A stretch of 64,000 bases of DNA from Ampullaceana balthica (GCA_944989445.1 CALYLW010001210.1:1-64000), one strand, 5' to 3'. Positions 12,301-51,494 are shown, counted from the first letter of the stretch. Program-made: numbers and translations. Notes: generated by a model from the letters alone, not told the origin.

Positions 12301-14650
12301 GATTTCTTGTTAATTGTGACATAGCCTGCAAGTTATTTTACCTCCGTCTGCTTCACTGCTGATTCCACAAACTGCATGCAAATCTTTTCCACATGATTCA
12401 CAAGAATGGGTTGAACTACGCTCTTTTTCAAACACTTTGCATACTTTTTCGCATGGTTATAGTCGGGCAAACGGTCTGAAATTTGCTATGGTTCCAATGC
12501 CAGCGAGGCAGCATCTACATTTTTGGAGGCAGTACCATCATTTATAGCAGTGCTTCTCAAAGTGGTGGTACGCGGACCGGTGCCGGTCCGTGGGCCATCC
12601 GCTGCCGGTCCGCAGATGTTCTCAAAATAGGACAGAAAAAATTGTCAGTGCAGGGAAAATAGTGCACCGGTCCCTGGTGCAGCGAAAAAAAATTCCTGCC
12701 GGTCCCTCATACTAAAAAGTTTGAGAAGCACTGATTTATAGCATCCTCCGTTTCTTGTTCGGCGTTTTCAAGATCTATCTCCGTTACCAGCTTATCGATA
12801 ACCTCTCTGGGCATAACTGAGGTACTAAGCCCAACTTTTGCTTTGCAGTTAAACATTGCCTCATATGGCGACTGCTGAATTAAGCAATTCGGAGACTCTC
12901 GGTCCAATGTTTTAATTCATTTTTGTGCATCCATGTCATTATTATAATCTTGACATCTTGGTAGGCACGTTCGATGTAACATTGGCTTTGCCGATGCCTC
13001 AGTTTTCCGTATACCAGTTTTAGTTCCGGACACACGTTCTTAAGTTCATTTAAATCTTTTTTCATAAACTCTTTTCCATTTCCTGAATAAAGCACGCTTG
13101 GAGCCCCTAATGTGGTGAAGACATCAAGAAGCTGGTAAGCAACTTCTTCTGCTGGTTTTCTTTTGAGAGGTCGCAATAATACAAACTTGGTAAAATGATC
13201 CTGTGTCAAAATAATAAGAACTAGTCCCAACGGCAGACGAATATTATTGTCACTGCTGTCACCTCCCTAGCTACCACGTGCACGCTCTCACGCCAGAAGC
13301 GACAGATGTGCCACTTACCGATGTGTCGGACAACTTTTGAATTGGTCGGCCAGTTCGCGAAATGGCTGAACTTCGGGCATTGGCTCGTAACATATCTACA
13401 AGACTTAGAAGGAGGCCCTCTGAGATGAGTCTTCAGAGGGCGGAAACAAAACACGGGATGGCCGTCACAGCAACCCTGTTGGGTATCATAACGTCATTCG
13501 ATAGTAAGTTAAGCATGACAAGAAATGAGTCGAGTTTGCCAGGGACAGCGCTAAAAACAGAATTGCTGTGTAGCAGTCTTAAGTCAACAAAGTCTCCTCA
13601 CTGAAAACACTAAGCACTCAACTACAGTCTTACATCGTTAAAAATGTCAAAAACAATAAAAGAACAGTCAAGGATTCTTTCTTTATAAGGCATTATCTGA
13701 TCCGTGGCGCGTTGCTGCGATCTTAGTATAAAGGAATAAATTCAAAAAAGCCAATGCGTAGAACGTTTTAAAAACAATTAAGCCAGAAACCTTCGCGGAA
13801 GTGTGCTTTAAGAAACAACAAAGTTTCATGGCGATTGGATGAATAAAAAATTATTTTAAAAACTTACATAGGAAAAAAATATATTAAGGGCAAGCGCCCC
13901 AAAATAAGTGATAATTTGTTTTAAATTAAATATTGTTGACTTACTTAAAAACTTATCAAAATACACGGGCGATCGGTTGATAAAATAATTACAAAGCTCC
14001 TATCATTAATGAACATTTTAAAAAATATAAAAGGCCTCGTCGCCCCAAATGGTGCTCGATGTAAATGTCAAAATCCCTATACACTGCAATCTTGATAATG
14101 ATGGATATGTGTGTTAATATTTGTTAAGAGCGTGTAAAGTCGAATGGGTAAAAACGCGTTAAAAGATTACACCAACAACAAAAAGATTGTGGTTCCCCGG
14201 CCAAAAATTGAATGGACAGTAGCAGTACAATTTCCTATGGGAAGTGAAGTATTTATCAAGATCCATCTTTTGACCCATTGTCCAATGTTTAAAAAAGAAA
14301 TATTAATTTAGCTCATATAAGGAAAAAACGAAATTCGTTGCCCCGGTCCCCTGATAATTGTATTTTTTAAAATAATTATGCCAGAAACCATTTTTAAAAA
14401 AAAATTTTAATCAAGTAAATTAATAAATGTTTGATTCATCTCAGAAAAGGCTGGCGGAGAATATAAATGGGCGTACATTCTGTTAGTATCCATGAGCATC
14501 TTTCTCGGTGTTTGGATGCTGTGTTTCATTTGTCACCAAGTCTTGAGCTGGTTGAAGAGGACCCGCAAATTGAACCTGGCTCCAATCTCTGTGATACATG
14601 GGAGTCTAGACGCACCAGAAAAGATAGCTCCAACCGCATTAACTGGCTGA
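34..14650 (+). CDS. Gene A: EGF-repeat single-pass membrane protein, 3' part (exons 34-132, 758-856, 7812-7904, 8297-8395, 9748-9843, 14445-14650)
   Basis: Six exons can be joined in one reading frame, each internal exon starting after AG with the last two bases of a codon and ending with one base before GT (phase 1-1). The first five each encode one EGF-like module of 31-33 residues with six cysteines (CxxC, later GxC, and GC-x4-G-x3-C near the end). The last exon encodes a hydrophobic helix, a basic stop-transfer segment and a TGA stop. The product is probably a type I membrane protein with an extracellular EGF stack, resembling the MEGF10/scavenger-receptor-F style; this is family-level inference. 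The 5' part lies outside the window. The cytoplasmic tail is short (about 40 residues) with no visible kinase or phosphatase domain. Gene B downstream has a matching exon series, so this is a tandem paralogue. Ligand and function are unknown. Confidence 0.8.
133..757 (+). other. Gene A intron, no feature seen
   Basis: Between exons a1 and a2. Both strands were scanned for Cys-rich exons and element ends; nothing was recognised. Confidence 0.6.
758..856 (+). CDS. Gene A EGF-like exon a2
   Basis: 99 nt, TTTCAG acceptor and GTAAGA donor, phase 1-1. It encodes CGQCASDGSCDQANKECKYG and ends GKLCDR, with six cysteines. It is very close to gene B exon 46838-46936: about 26 of 33 residues agree by eye. 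Confidence 0.87.
1379..1863. repeat. 22-bp minisatellite, about 22 copies
   Basis: Tandem unit CATAAGAAAGCCAAACAAAG plus TT, about 485 bp, with a few variants (CCAAG, AATG, AGCT). It lies in the long gene A intron between exons a2 and a3. A higher-order block of about 190 bp appears repeated, because the order of variants recurs. Confidence 0.95.
2309..2805. mobile_element. hAT-like miniature element inserted in the LINE
   Basis: Ends TAGGGCCGCGG and ACCATCCCTA form imperfect inverted termini. The element is flanked by an exact 8-bp duplication GATTTAAC (2301-2308 and 2806-2813), the hAT hallmark. It is AT-rich with repeated ATCGATTAAA and TTAACGATTAA subterminal motifs. It is related to 7129-7700. 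Confidence 0.8.
3139..3507 (+). mobile_element. AAATCCC-family inverted-repeat element inserted in the LINE
   Basis: Starts AAATCCCTC and ends near TCTCATATAAAAGGTATTT. It shares the internal block ATCGAGCTGAAATT, GCACATAGACTTGTGTC and CAGATCGATCGAATGTACCG with the cluster at 39.5-43.3 kb. It splits the LINE reading frame just after the FHPEKCQLL-like block. Confidence 0.7.
4961..6255. other. AT-rich intron, no gene seen
   Basis: No exon signature or intact element was recognised. Near 6062-6105 there is a remnant resembling the ends of the hAT family seen at 12548 (GGTTGAGAAACACTGCATTA). Confidence 0.5.
6258..6335. repeat. (AT)n microsatellite
   Basis: Uninterrupted alternating A and T for roughly 75 bp. 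Confidence 0.97.
6336..7128. other. Intron, unassigned
   Basis: AT-rich, mixed sequence with no recognised exon, repeat array or element end. Confidence 0.5.
7129..7700 (+). mobile_element. hAT-like element with a BED-finger remnant
   Basis: Termini TAGGGCTGCGGATATTAACG and TCGATAACAGCCCTA are inverted, with ATCGATTAA-rich subterminal regions. A 60-codon open frame at 7385-7567 has the look of an N-terminal BED zinc finger of a hAT transposase (VKFKHITGKL, DGKVEDGENIYGRCHKQFSF, GSNTSLKSI). The first Cys of the expected CxxC is Arg, so the finger is probably dead. The flanking duplication is weak (TAAAAAAG against TAAATTAT). It is related to 2309-2805 and to the one-ended fragment at 57328. 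Confidence 0.65.
7812..7904 (+). CDS. Gene A EGF-like exon a3
   Basis: 93 nt, CTTCAG acceptor and GTAATG donor. It encodes CSNCLGQCVSFTGACLSGCK then GFTGHDCEK, with six cysteines and two residues fewer than the neighbouring modules. The gene B counterpart at 47960-48052 has the same 93-nt length and the same unusual GTAATG donor. Confidence 0.87.
8297..8395 (+). CDS. Gene A EGF-like exon a4
   Basis: 99 nt, CACAG acceptor and GTCAGT donor. It encodes CTNCIGDGACQQRNGACEHG and VTGHKGIECKG. The counterpart is 48953-49051 in gene B (CTYCLGNRTCQQ...VTGHKGRDC). Confidence 0.86.
8742..9334 (+). mobile_element. 5'-truncated LINE: reverse transcriptase C-terminus and 3' tail
   Basis: An open frame of 171 codons (8742-9257) matches the end of jockey/CR1-type polymerases: LGFIKRNFNKC, LVRPVLEYASSVWDP, DKLEQIQKRAARFITGEY, SLNLETLEDRR and SFFPSGIRAWNGLP. 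About 75 bp of 3' UTR follow, ending in GATAAGATAAGATAA, a CR1-like short tandem tail. The palm catalytic motifs lie upstream and are missing. It sits in the gene A intron between a4 and a5. The long open frame suggests a fairly recent insertion compared with the minus-strand copy. Confidence 0.85.
9748..9843 (+). CDS. Gene A EGF-like exon a5
   Basis: 96 nt, CAACAG acceptor and GTAAGT donor. It encodes CTNCGGNRSCDRYTGVCLNG and ends EGDLCR. The gene B counterpart at 49724-49819 has the same length and the shared CDRYTG and GCIEGF blocks. It ends on G and joins in phase to the TM exon at 14445. Confidence 0.86.
9844..10427. other. Gene A intron, mostly unassigned
   Basis: No exon recognised. 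At about 10383-10411 there is a further scrap of the LINE 3' UTR (CAATAATCTTCTATATAGAG). Confidence 0.5.
10428..10523 (+). mobile_element. LINE 3' end only (about 96 bp)
   Basis: Nearly identical to the last about 100 bp of the LINE at 8742-9334 (GACTAAACACAAACCATAG through GCGTCTGTAAACAG) and ending in five GATAA units. It is an extreme 5'-truncated insertion. Confidence 0.85.
10524..11383. other. Gene A intron, unassigned
   Basis: Short open frames occur but lack the EGF pattern or any recognised domain. Confidence 0.5.
11384..11518. repeat. 26-bp minisatellite, about 5 copies
   Basis: Unit ACTAACCAACGAACATTGGC plus CAACAC, with one copy carrying an internal partial duplication. Confidence 0.9.
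11856..13235 (-). pseudogene. KRBA2/Ginger-type integrase pseudogene
   Basis: Minus-strand frames read in order as an integrase core (ILTQDHFTKFVLLRPLKRK, EVAYQLLDVF, LYGKLRHRQSQ-like block, IERAYQDVK; 13230-12880). Next is a QSPYEAMFNCKAKVGLS block (12860-12780). The C-terminal part (12263-11856) has KVGDKIRVCIPRVDRG and a cysteine-rich end CSTKCETNRCKCMKNK. This order is known from integrases of gypsy/Ginger origin related to KRBA2 and SCAND3. The second catalytic Asp of the DNG motif is Gly (SGNGKEF), there is a frameshift near 12900, stops interrupt 12264-12547, and a hAT element is inserted at 12548. It is not functional. Confidence 0.75.
12548..12733. mobile_element. hAT miniature element with 8-bp duplication
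   Basis: Inverted ends CAGTGCTTCTCAAA and TTTGAGAAGCACTG, 186 bp. It is flanked by an exact ATTTATAG duplication (12540-12547 and 12734-12741). The interior is rich in ACCGGTCC-type motifs. It is inserted inside the integrase pseudogene, so it is younger. The same family is at 28236-28382. Confidence 0.92.
13236..14444. other. Gene A last intron: unclassified repeat debris
   Basis: Holds AT-rich sequence with motifs (TTGGATGAATAAAAAATTA, CTTACATAGGAAA, GCCCCGGTCCCC) that recur at about 57.7-58.7 kb, so it is probably an old interspersed family. No exon was seen. Confidence 0.45.
14445..14650 (+). CDS. Gene A terminal exon: transmembrane helix, cytoplasmic tail and stop
   Basis: Starts after a CTCAG acceptor with AA, completing a Glu codon with the G of exon a5. 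It then reads EKAGGEYKWAYILLVSMSIF and onward through about 22 uncharged residues to CFIC. A basic stop-transfer stretch (WLKRTRK) and about 25 polar residues follow, and TGA lies at 14648-14650. The layout (helix, then basic residues, then stop) fits a type I membrane anchor. The tail has no recognisable signalling domain or obvious tyrosine motif. It differs completely from the gene B tail although the extracellular modules are close. Confidence 0.82.
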
Positions 14651-15086
14651 TGTCGGAACACACGCTGAACATGAACTCACACGCTACTGCATATTCTTAT
14701 GTTTAGGGCCATTATTTGCTTTTTATTCGATTTTAAAGTGCTTCGAAAATCCGCCTGTTTTTTTCTTCGTTTTTTTAATGTCTATTCATGCAGCTGTGAA
14801 AATCATTTACATGAAACACTATTTTTAATGGGATGAACTAAAATTTAACATATGCTCATCAAATTCTAAAATTCGACTTTCATTTTACGAAATATAATTT
14901 TAATTTACTTCACTCAAAAAAATTACTCAAAATAGTTCATTACTTTTAAGAAAAATATGTGATATACTAATCTATAAAATTTAAAAATATGTTATATACT
15001 AATCTATAAACAAATATGTAATATACTAATCTATATCTTATTTATAAAAATTATTAATATTTTAAAATATTTGTAAGTCTTTTTAA

Positions 15087-15318
15087 CTTGTAGGTAGCCA
15101 ATGAAATCTTAACTTGTAGGTGGCCAATGAAATCTTAACTTGTAGGTAGCCAATGAAATCTTAAATTGTAGGTAGCCAATGAAATCTTAACTTGTAGGTA
15201 GCCAATGAAATCTTAAATTGTAGGTAGCCAATGAAATCTTAGCTTGTAGGTAGCCAAAGAAATCTTAAATTGTAGGTAGCCAATGAAATCTTAGCTTGTA
15301 GGTAGTCAATGAAATCTT
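15087..15318. repeat. 26-bp minisatellite, about 9 copies
   Basis: Unit AACTTGTAGGTAGCCAATGA plus AATCTT, immediately downstream of gene A. Variants alternate AACTTG, AAATTG and AGCTTG. Confidence 0.93.
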
Positions 15319-15341
15319 TAATTTAACTTATTTGTATTCAA

Positions 15342-15347
15342 AATAAA
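15342..15347 (+). promoter_or_regulatory. Possible polyadenylation signal of gene A
   Basis: First AATAAA seen downstream of the gene A stop, 692 bp away and beyond the minisatellite. No downstream GT-rich element was verified, so this is weak. Confidence 0.25.
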
Positions 15348-15773
15348 TAGAGGAAAAAAAGATTGTTAAAAACCACGTTTTTTATAAGTGGACTAAAAAG
15401 AAGAAAATAATTTAAAACTTATAAGTTCAAGTACTTTGATTTAATATGACTAAAAACGTGTGGGGGCGCTTATGAGGTTTTACATATGCAGTTCACTCAT
15501 TCTCTCACTTATTGATCTCTCTTTAACTTTTATACCAAACACCCGCCTGAAACATATGAAACTTGCCTATTTCAGTTGCTTAATGAGAATCTCATTCGAG
15601 TTTAAGACACAGTTCATTAAAGAATTTCTACACGATTCTCTCCCCCCCCCCTTCCCATTCACCAACCCATACGGCACTATATGGAATTATCCTCACACCT
15701 CTTACCTTGGGATGGCTGGTTACCATTTGGCTCATCGATGATTTCTTTTTTTCAAAATCCTCCCATTCCCTAT

Positions 15774-15967
15774 CCCTGGGGTCGCCAACCTTTTGAGACG
15801 GAAGAACAAAAAGTAACAAAATTTCCCAGTTTTAAAGAGACAATAAAATGAATGTTGAAAATAAAATAACAAAGATATTAATATTTGAGAATGGAACCGG
15901 GAGAGCACAATCTTGACATCGTAAGAGCCGCATGCGGCCCGCGAGCCAAGGGTTGCCTATCCCTGCC
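15774..15967. mobile_element. hAT miniature element (GGGGTCGCCAACC ends)
   Basis: Begins CTGGGGTCGCCAACC and ends GGGTTGCCTATCCCTG, imperfect inverted termini with a GCATGCGGCCCGCGAG interior near the right end. The flanking duplication is imperfect. Confidence 0.7.
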
Positions 15968-16721
15968 CTGCCCAAACTTTAAAATAAAAAATAAGATTTA
16001 TGTGATCTTCTTGCACTCTCCTATAAGGGAAATGTATTTAATGTCAAATTAATAGATCAAAACAAAAAAATTGGTCCCGTTTGCGGGCTAGAAAACAAGT
16101 TTGTTGTTTATGCTGACGCAAGTTATAGCTTATGACAAGAACAGTAATATGTTAAGGTTTGTAATTGACTTGTATTGCTGCTGTCGTTTGGTTTTCTAAA
16201 GGCTTATGAAAGAATCTATAACCACTTTGACTACGCGATGTTTAGCTACATCACTGATGATGTTGTTAGTTTTATAGATTAATTTTCTACCTGCAGGCAT
16301 TTTGCGTTCGTTTGTATTAATTTAGTGAAGCGCCGAGGATTTAGCTGCCCAATTGTTGCCAAGATAAGCCGGTGATTTGTAAACATACCTGTACCATCAG
16401 TTCAATAGTTGTTAACAAATGTAAATGACATCACAATAAAGTTATATTGCCTCATAGCAACATCATATTTTTTAAAATTAAAACATCTGAGGAAAATATG
16501 ATTCTTATTTGTTTATTGCTTTGCCTATTTTGAAATGTAAAAATGGTTAAGTTTAAATTGTAATTAATTACATTCCCCCCAAATACGACCTGTGATTAAC
16601 ATCAATGTACTGCTCACCTCATTCCGACGCTTCAAGGATTTCGCACTCTGCTATAAAAACACAAACATAAAAGGCTGTCGGATTATCTTTTTTAAATCGC
16701 GGTACTTGCCAGCATGTTTAA
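15968..16721. other. Intergenic between genes A and B, unassigned
   Basis: No gene, array or element end recognised. Confidence 0.5.
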
Positions 16722-16723
16722 AC

Positions 16724-17228
16724 GTTGTGTTCAAGTTTGTCCTGTGTTCAAGTTTGTCCTGTGTTCAAGTTTGTCCTGTGTTCAAGTTTGTATTGTGTTC
16801 AAGTTTATCCTGTGTTCACGTTTGTCCTGTGTTCAATTTTGTCCTGTGTTCAAGTTTGTCCTGTGTTCAAGTTTGTCCTGTGTTCAAGTTTGTCCTGTGT
16901 TGAAGTTTGTCCTGTGTTCAAGTTTGTCCTGTGTTCAAGTTTGTCCTGTGTTCAAGTTTGTCCTGTGATCAAGTTTGTCCTGTGTTCAAGTTTGCCCTGT
17001 GTTCAAGATTGTCCTGTGTTCAAGTTTGTCCTGTGTTCAAGTTTGCCCTGTGTTCAAGTTTGCCCTGTGTTCAAGTTTGTCCTGTGTTCAAGTTTGTCCT
17101 GTGTTCAAGTTTGTCCTGTGTTCAAGTTTGTCCTGTGTTCAAGTTTGCCATGTGTTCAAGTTTTCCCTGTGTTCAAGTTTGTCCTGTGATCAAGTTTGTC
17201 CTGTGTTCAAGTTTGTCCTGTGTTCATG
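16724..17228. repeat. 17-bp minisatellite, about 29 copies
   Basis: Unit GTTCAAGTTTGTCCTGT, with scattered single-base variants. 17 is not a multiple of 3 and the unit has no stop in any forward frame. The array therefore appears as overlapping open frames with a 17-residue period; these are not genes. Confidence 0.96.
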
Positions 17229-17230
17229 TG

Positions 17231-18369
17231 TGTCCCGTCAACAGATTGCCACACAGATAGGCAAACTCAAAACAGGCGATTCAGCAAGATCAGTTCAACC
17301 TCAGAGCTCAACATCTTGCATCACAGATCTATAACATTGTATGACATAAATTAACAACATATGCCAGAAAAATCAATGACATATTAGTGTACAAATTTTA
17401 ATAGACATATTAAAAAAAATATTTTTTCGTTATCATTTCCAATGGTATATTTTAAAATAATTTTAATTTATTTTATTTATTTACATGTTTACAAATGACT
17501 ATTAAGTTATTAAAAGTGGTTTTATAATTTTATGGATTGCAATTACAAGCGACACAGCGGTTGTAAAGACTTTTTGTGTTTTTTTAGAGGTGAATCGTCA
17601 AATAGTCTGGATATAGTACTCCCAATTTAATTGCTGGCCCATTGGTCTATCTATAAGTGATGTAGGAAATAGATGGTGGTTCACATTGTAGCGGAATTGG
17701 TCTATCTATAAGTGATGTTGGAAATGAATGGTAGTTCGCATTGTGGCGGAATTGAATGAGAGTCACTGGTAGACAAATATTTTTCACAATGTATGATAAG
17801 ATATATAACTTGAAGAAACACAGTGATGTATAACTGTAACACAAAAATCCTAAAACTACATGCATGTCACTAGTATAAGTATTAGCTAAATTGCGATACA
17901 ATCTCTTCCGACCTGCGCAGATCTGTGCTCGACGGGGTATATTTACATTACAGATAACCAACCAACAGCTAGATCCGAACAGATGATACACAGCGATCAT
18001 TGGCCTTATAAGGAGTTTACATTGGATCTTTTTATTGCAAACTGCTCAGATTGAGATTTTTTAATAAGAGATATAAAACATTAAAACTTGTATTTTATTC
18101 TCCTTAATTCTTTTTAGAGAAAACAAAAGAGGCAAGAAAATTGGATAAGTTATGTTCTTTCAAAAAATTTAATTTTGTCAAAGAGACTGATAAGTTTGAT
18201 GCCGTTACGCGAAAGCCGCAGAAGTTCTGCCCCTTTGCACTGGGTACGTTTAGTGTCATCTAGTGGTAGCCAAGTGAATTTAAAAAGAAACAACAACATA
18301 TTACACAAATTATTATTTAAAATTTATATTTGTGTGAAAAAGATAAACAAAAAAAAGAGACAAGGAGAA
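17231..18369. other. Intergenic; a 56-bp direct duplication
   Basis: At about 17640-17755 a segment beginning TTGGTCTATCTATAAGTGAT is present twice in tandem. A 117-codon minus-strand open frame (17647-18000) has no recognised domain and overlaps this duplication, so it is not called as a gene. Confidence 0.5.
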
Positions 18370-18501
<132 letters not shown>

Positions 18502-18577
18502 GGAGAGAGAGGGGAGGGGGATTAGTTTACTTACCAAATATGATCCCTTTACACAATTATATCGGAATCCCTTAAGT

Positions 18578-18792
18578 CAGGGGTGGTCAAACGTTTTAGG
18601 GCCAGGGCCACATTAGTAAGAAATGAAAGATCAAGGGGCCGCACCTAACCAAAATTTAGCCTCGAATCAAGTACAACCATCTTTAACATAAACTTATTAA
18701 GTTTTTTCGATACTACCTCAGCCTTCCGCGGGCCGCAAAGAACTCCGTAGCGGGCCGCATGCGGCCCGCGGGCCGTAGTTTGCCCACCCCTG
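18578..18792. mobile_element. hAT miniature element with 8-bp duplication
   Basis: 215 bp with inverted ends CAGGGGTGGTCAAACG and GTTTGCCCACCCCTG. It is flanked by exact CCTTAAGT (18570-18577 and 18793-18800). The interior contains GCGGGCCGCATGCGGCCCGC, a near palindrome. Confidence 0.93.
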
Positions 18793-19164
18793 CCTTAAGT
18801 ATATCTATAAGAGCCAGAATGATTGACGCTCTGACCGTGATCACTTAGAAAAAGTAAAGTTGAAATATAAACTGCAAACTATGTCACGTGAATAAAAGAA
18901 ATGAAGACTAGAAACCCTTTGACTAGATTTTAGTATGCAAATTTTATTCACGCCTCTGAATGTTTTAGGTGTGTGTGATGACGATTTATCCCCAACACAC
19001 ATATTTCAGTGAGCGTTGGGTGTCCTGCGTTATCTTGTGAATATTTGCCTCTTTGTCCTTAGAATAATCCTTTTGGAAATGTTATTATCAGTGTGCTTGC
19101 ATAATGAGTAGATTTGTAAATATTATGACGGTTTTTATGTCATGAAAATATTTTTTATCAGATT

Positions 19165-19395
19165 TGTATGTATGTATGATCCCATTCCAGTCCGTAACGG
19201 ACTATGGGGCAAGTGATGTAGCGTTCACAAGTTTTAGCCACCACTAACGAGCAGGGGAATGTGTGGCCAGCACAATGTGCCATGGGCCTTGCCAGTACCT
19301 GGGCTCGAACCGCGACTCGGGTTCTACCTCGGATCGATAGTCCAGTGCGCTACCACTTAGACCATCGCGCAGTGTCAGACCATCGATTTGTAGTG
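19165..19395 (-). mobile_element. tRNA-derived SINE
   Basis: On the minus strand, a tRNA-like head has A-box-like TGGTCTAAGTGGTAGCGC and B-box GGTTCGAGCCC, about 50 bp apart, followed by a non-tRNA body. It has no acceptor-stem pairing over the whole length, so it is a SINE and not a tRNA gene. Confidence 0.7.
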
Positions 19396-19854
19396 TCAGA
19401 CTACAATCATATTTTTATACGCATTAATTATTTTAACCACAATGAAAAAGTTACGAGAAGAAATTAAAATTCCCGAAACACACGGCAGTTTACGATTGCC
19501 AAACGGAAGGAAACTTCTGTTTACATTATTGCATAAAACAAATTCAATTTTCTTCGAAAACAAATTTCATTGAAATTTTCAAGAAAATACCTTTTATAAT
19601 TTGAGAGCCATACATAGTTTTACAGAATTGTCCAAGGCTTCGTAATGACTCTACAGATGTTTCCTCACCATATTCTCAACACTTTTCATAAATTGCGCAC
19701 TAAGAATATATAAGTTGAATACCGCCTAATAATAATTATCAATATTGTCAGTTATATGCGAAAGGTAATTTTATTCATATTAACTACGATCATCATTTAG
19801 TTACTAAATTGTAACTTTCAAAAAGTATTGGGTGATTTAAAAAATGGGGTTAAA

Positions 19855-20310
19855 CTAAATTGAGAATGTCTTTCCACCCAGAAAAGTGTCAACTGTTAAG
19901 ATTATCAAAGAAAAGGGAACAAACAAATGCAAATTATTTTATTCATGGAAAACAACTAATCCAAAAAAATGCAGAGTATTTAAAAGAAATAATAAATGAG
20001 TAACTGTCATTGAATGCCCGTGTCATTAAAATAGTTAAAACTCCAACCAAACTGTAGGCTTTATAAAAATAAACATTTACAAATAATATAACAAAAACAT
20101 AAAAATAAAATACCGCCATATATTGGTTATATCTATACCAGAATATGCATATTTTGTATGGGTCTTATCTACAAAAGGAAAACATTTAAAAGAGAACAAA
20201 TTCAAAAAAGTGCTCCAAGATTCATTACTGGTGAATATTCACATCTGAGAAGAGTTACTCCATGACTTAAATTACTGAACCTAGAAACACTAACGATCCT
20301 ATAAGATAAA
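19855..20310 (+). mobile_element. Decayed LINE fragment (same family as 8742-9334)
   Basis: Plus-strand pieces of the polymerase C-terminal half appear with stops and frameshifts: FHPEKCQLLRLSKKR, YFIHGKQLIQKNAEYLKEI, a degenerate PEYAYFVWV and an IQKSAPRFITGEYS-like block. Confidence 0.75.
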
Positions 20311-20332
20311 AAAAAACCCTAAGCAAACAACA

Positions 20333-20379
20333 GTTAACAAGGGTTAACAAGGGTTAACAAGGGTTAACAAGGGTTAACA
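20333..20379. repeat. 10-bp tandem repeat, about 5 copies
   Basis: Unit GTTAACAAGG about 180 bp upstream of the gene B start codon. Confidence 0.9.
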
Positions 20380-20559
20380 CGCTGTACTGCAGTTGTCATA
20401 AATCTATAAAACATTACAGAAGTCATGAAAACTAATCCGACAGTTAAATGACCACAGTGGGCAGGATGTGTGTTTTGACCCCCAAGTGTTGTTTCTGAAT
20501 CATTTCTCCCATGAATCTAACATAAAATGTTTACTCTACAGTCCGGGGTTCACAAGAAA

Positions 20560-50287
<29,728 letters not shown>

Positions 50288-50640
50288 GTAAGTAACTATG
50301 GTCCGAAATATGGGACTAGTGCCCCTAGTAAGTAACTATGGTCCTAAATAAAGAATTGGGGCCTCGAGAAAGTTACCATGGTTCTAAATAAGTAACTAGG
50401 GCCTCAAGTAAGTAACCATGACCCAAAATAACTAAGTAGGGCCCCAAGTAAGTGACCATGGTCTTAAATAAGTAACTAGAGCCACAAGTAATTAACCATG
50501 GTCCTAAATAAGTAACTTGGGCCCTAAGTAAGTAAACATTACCCAAAATAAGTATCTAGGGTCCAAAGTAAGTAGACATGGCCCTAAATTAGAAACCAAG
50601 GAGCCAAGTAAACAGAGCCCCTAGCTAGTAAGCAGGGCGC
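50288..50640. repeat. Degenerate minisatellite of about 40-46 bp derived from the exon 16 splice donor
   Basis: Units carry AAGTAAGTAACCATGGTCCT followed by AAATAAGTAACTAGGGCCC. The first unit starts at the donor of exon 50156-50287 (CCAA|GTAAGTAAC). About 8 diverged copies, each with one or two GTAAGT-like donors. Confidence 0.85.
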
Positions 50641-51366
50641 CATTAATGTGAACAAAATATAAAAAAATTGACATAACTTAACTTATTTTCATAAAGATGG
50701 GAATAAACCCTACCAGGATTCGAAGTCGACAAACACGATCACGGCAAATTATCAAAATTAAATAAAAATTGAACTAACAAAGTACTTTACGGATGGTGAA
50801 GTCACACGCAATTAGGTTACAATGCTATAAAAATTAAACCCATAAAAAAACAGTAGCAAAACAATTTTTGTCAAGCAATTAAATTCCCTTTTAAACATTC
50901 CGCCATACTCTACCTTCACTTGCAACCCCCGTTCGCGCATATTCTTGATTTACAAATGATTGCGTGAAAAATTAAACAAGACACGTAAAGCTGACTCTAC
51001 ACTGTAAAAAATCTTACCGTAAAACGACAGTAAGTTATCGTGTACTAGCTGCCATTAACTAAGCGCTTTTTAACGGTAACTTACCGCAGCGATAACTTAT
51101 CGTTTTTGGCTTACCGTTATTTTACGACGGAATGTCGTAAACTCTTAGGATACCGTTAACGTTAAGTTAACGTTATTTTTTTTAAAAAAACGATAACCAC
51201 CCCCCTCCATTTTAGGGCAGTCCCCCCCACCCTCATTAATACAGCCCTTGTTTTAACATTAGCTACTAATAAGCAATACAAACTGGACGCAAAAAAATGA
51301 GATAAGTATTTTAAAAATTAATACATTTTTTTATTAAGTCCATTCAGGTCATAACAGTATCAACAT

Positions 51367-51494
51367 TCATCTTTGTGTATATTCAAAGTCTGAGAGATCT
51401 CTTATTACGCTTGCAACTTTTCTGCCAACGCCTTCTTCTGTTGCTTTTCCTTTACTGGGTGTGCTGCTGCCATTTTCTTTTATCTTGCATCCAC
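51367..51494 (-). CDS. Putative terminal exon of the element-encoded gene
   Basis: Minus strand: acceptor CAATTAG, then a frame reading CKIKENGSSTPSKGKATEEG, VASVIRDLSDFE and TGA at 51367-51369. The basic linker and acidic end resemble the C-termini of the transposon-linked protein family suggested for exon 52812-52983. The phase does not match that exon directly (it would need an intervening exon), so the model is incomplete. Confidence 0.35.

Noticed and set aside
14467..14706. 79-codon frame starting MGVHSVSIHEH
   Set aside because: Shadow frame of the gene A terminal exon, which reads through the TM helix in another frame with a proper acceptor.
16592..17334. Five plus-strand open frames with Cys/Val-rich repeats
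   Set aside because: Generated by the 17-bp minisatellite in all three frames.
17647..18000. 117-codon minus-strand frame
   Set aside because: No domain; it covers a tandem duplication and lacks coding composition.
19261..19395. tRNA-like A and B boxes
   Set aside because: No cloverleaf acceptor pairing over 75 bp; extended body marks a SINE rather than a tRNA gene.
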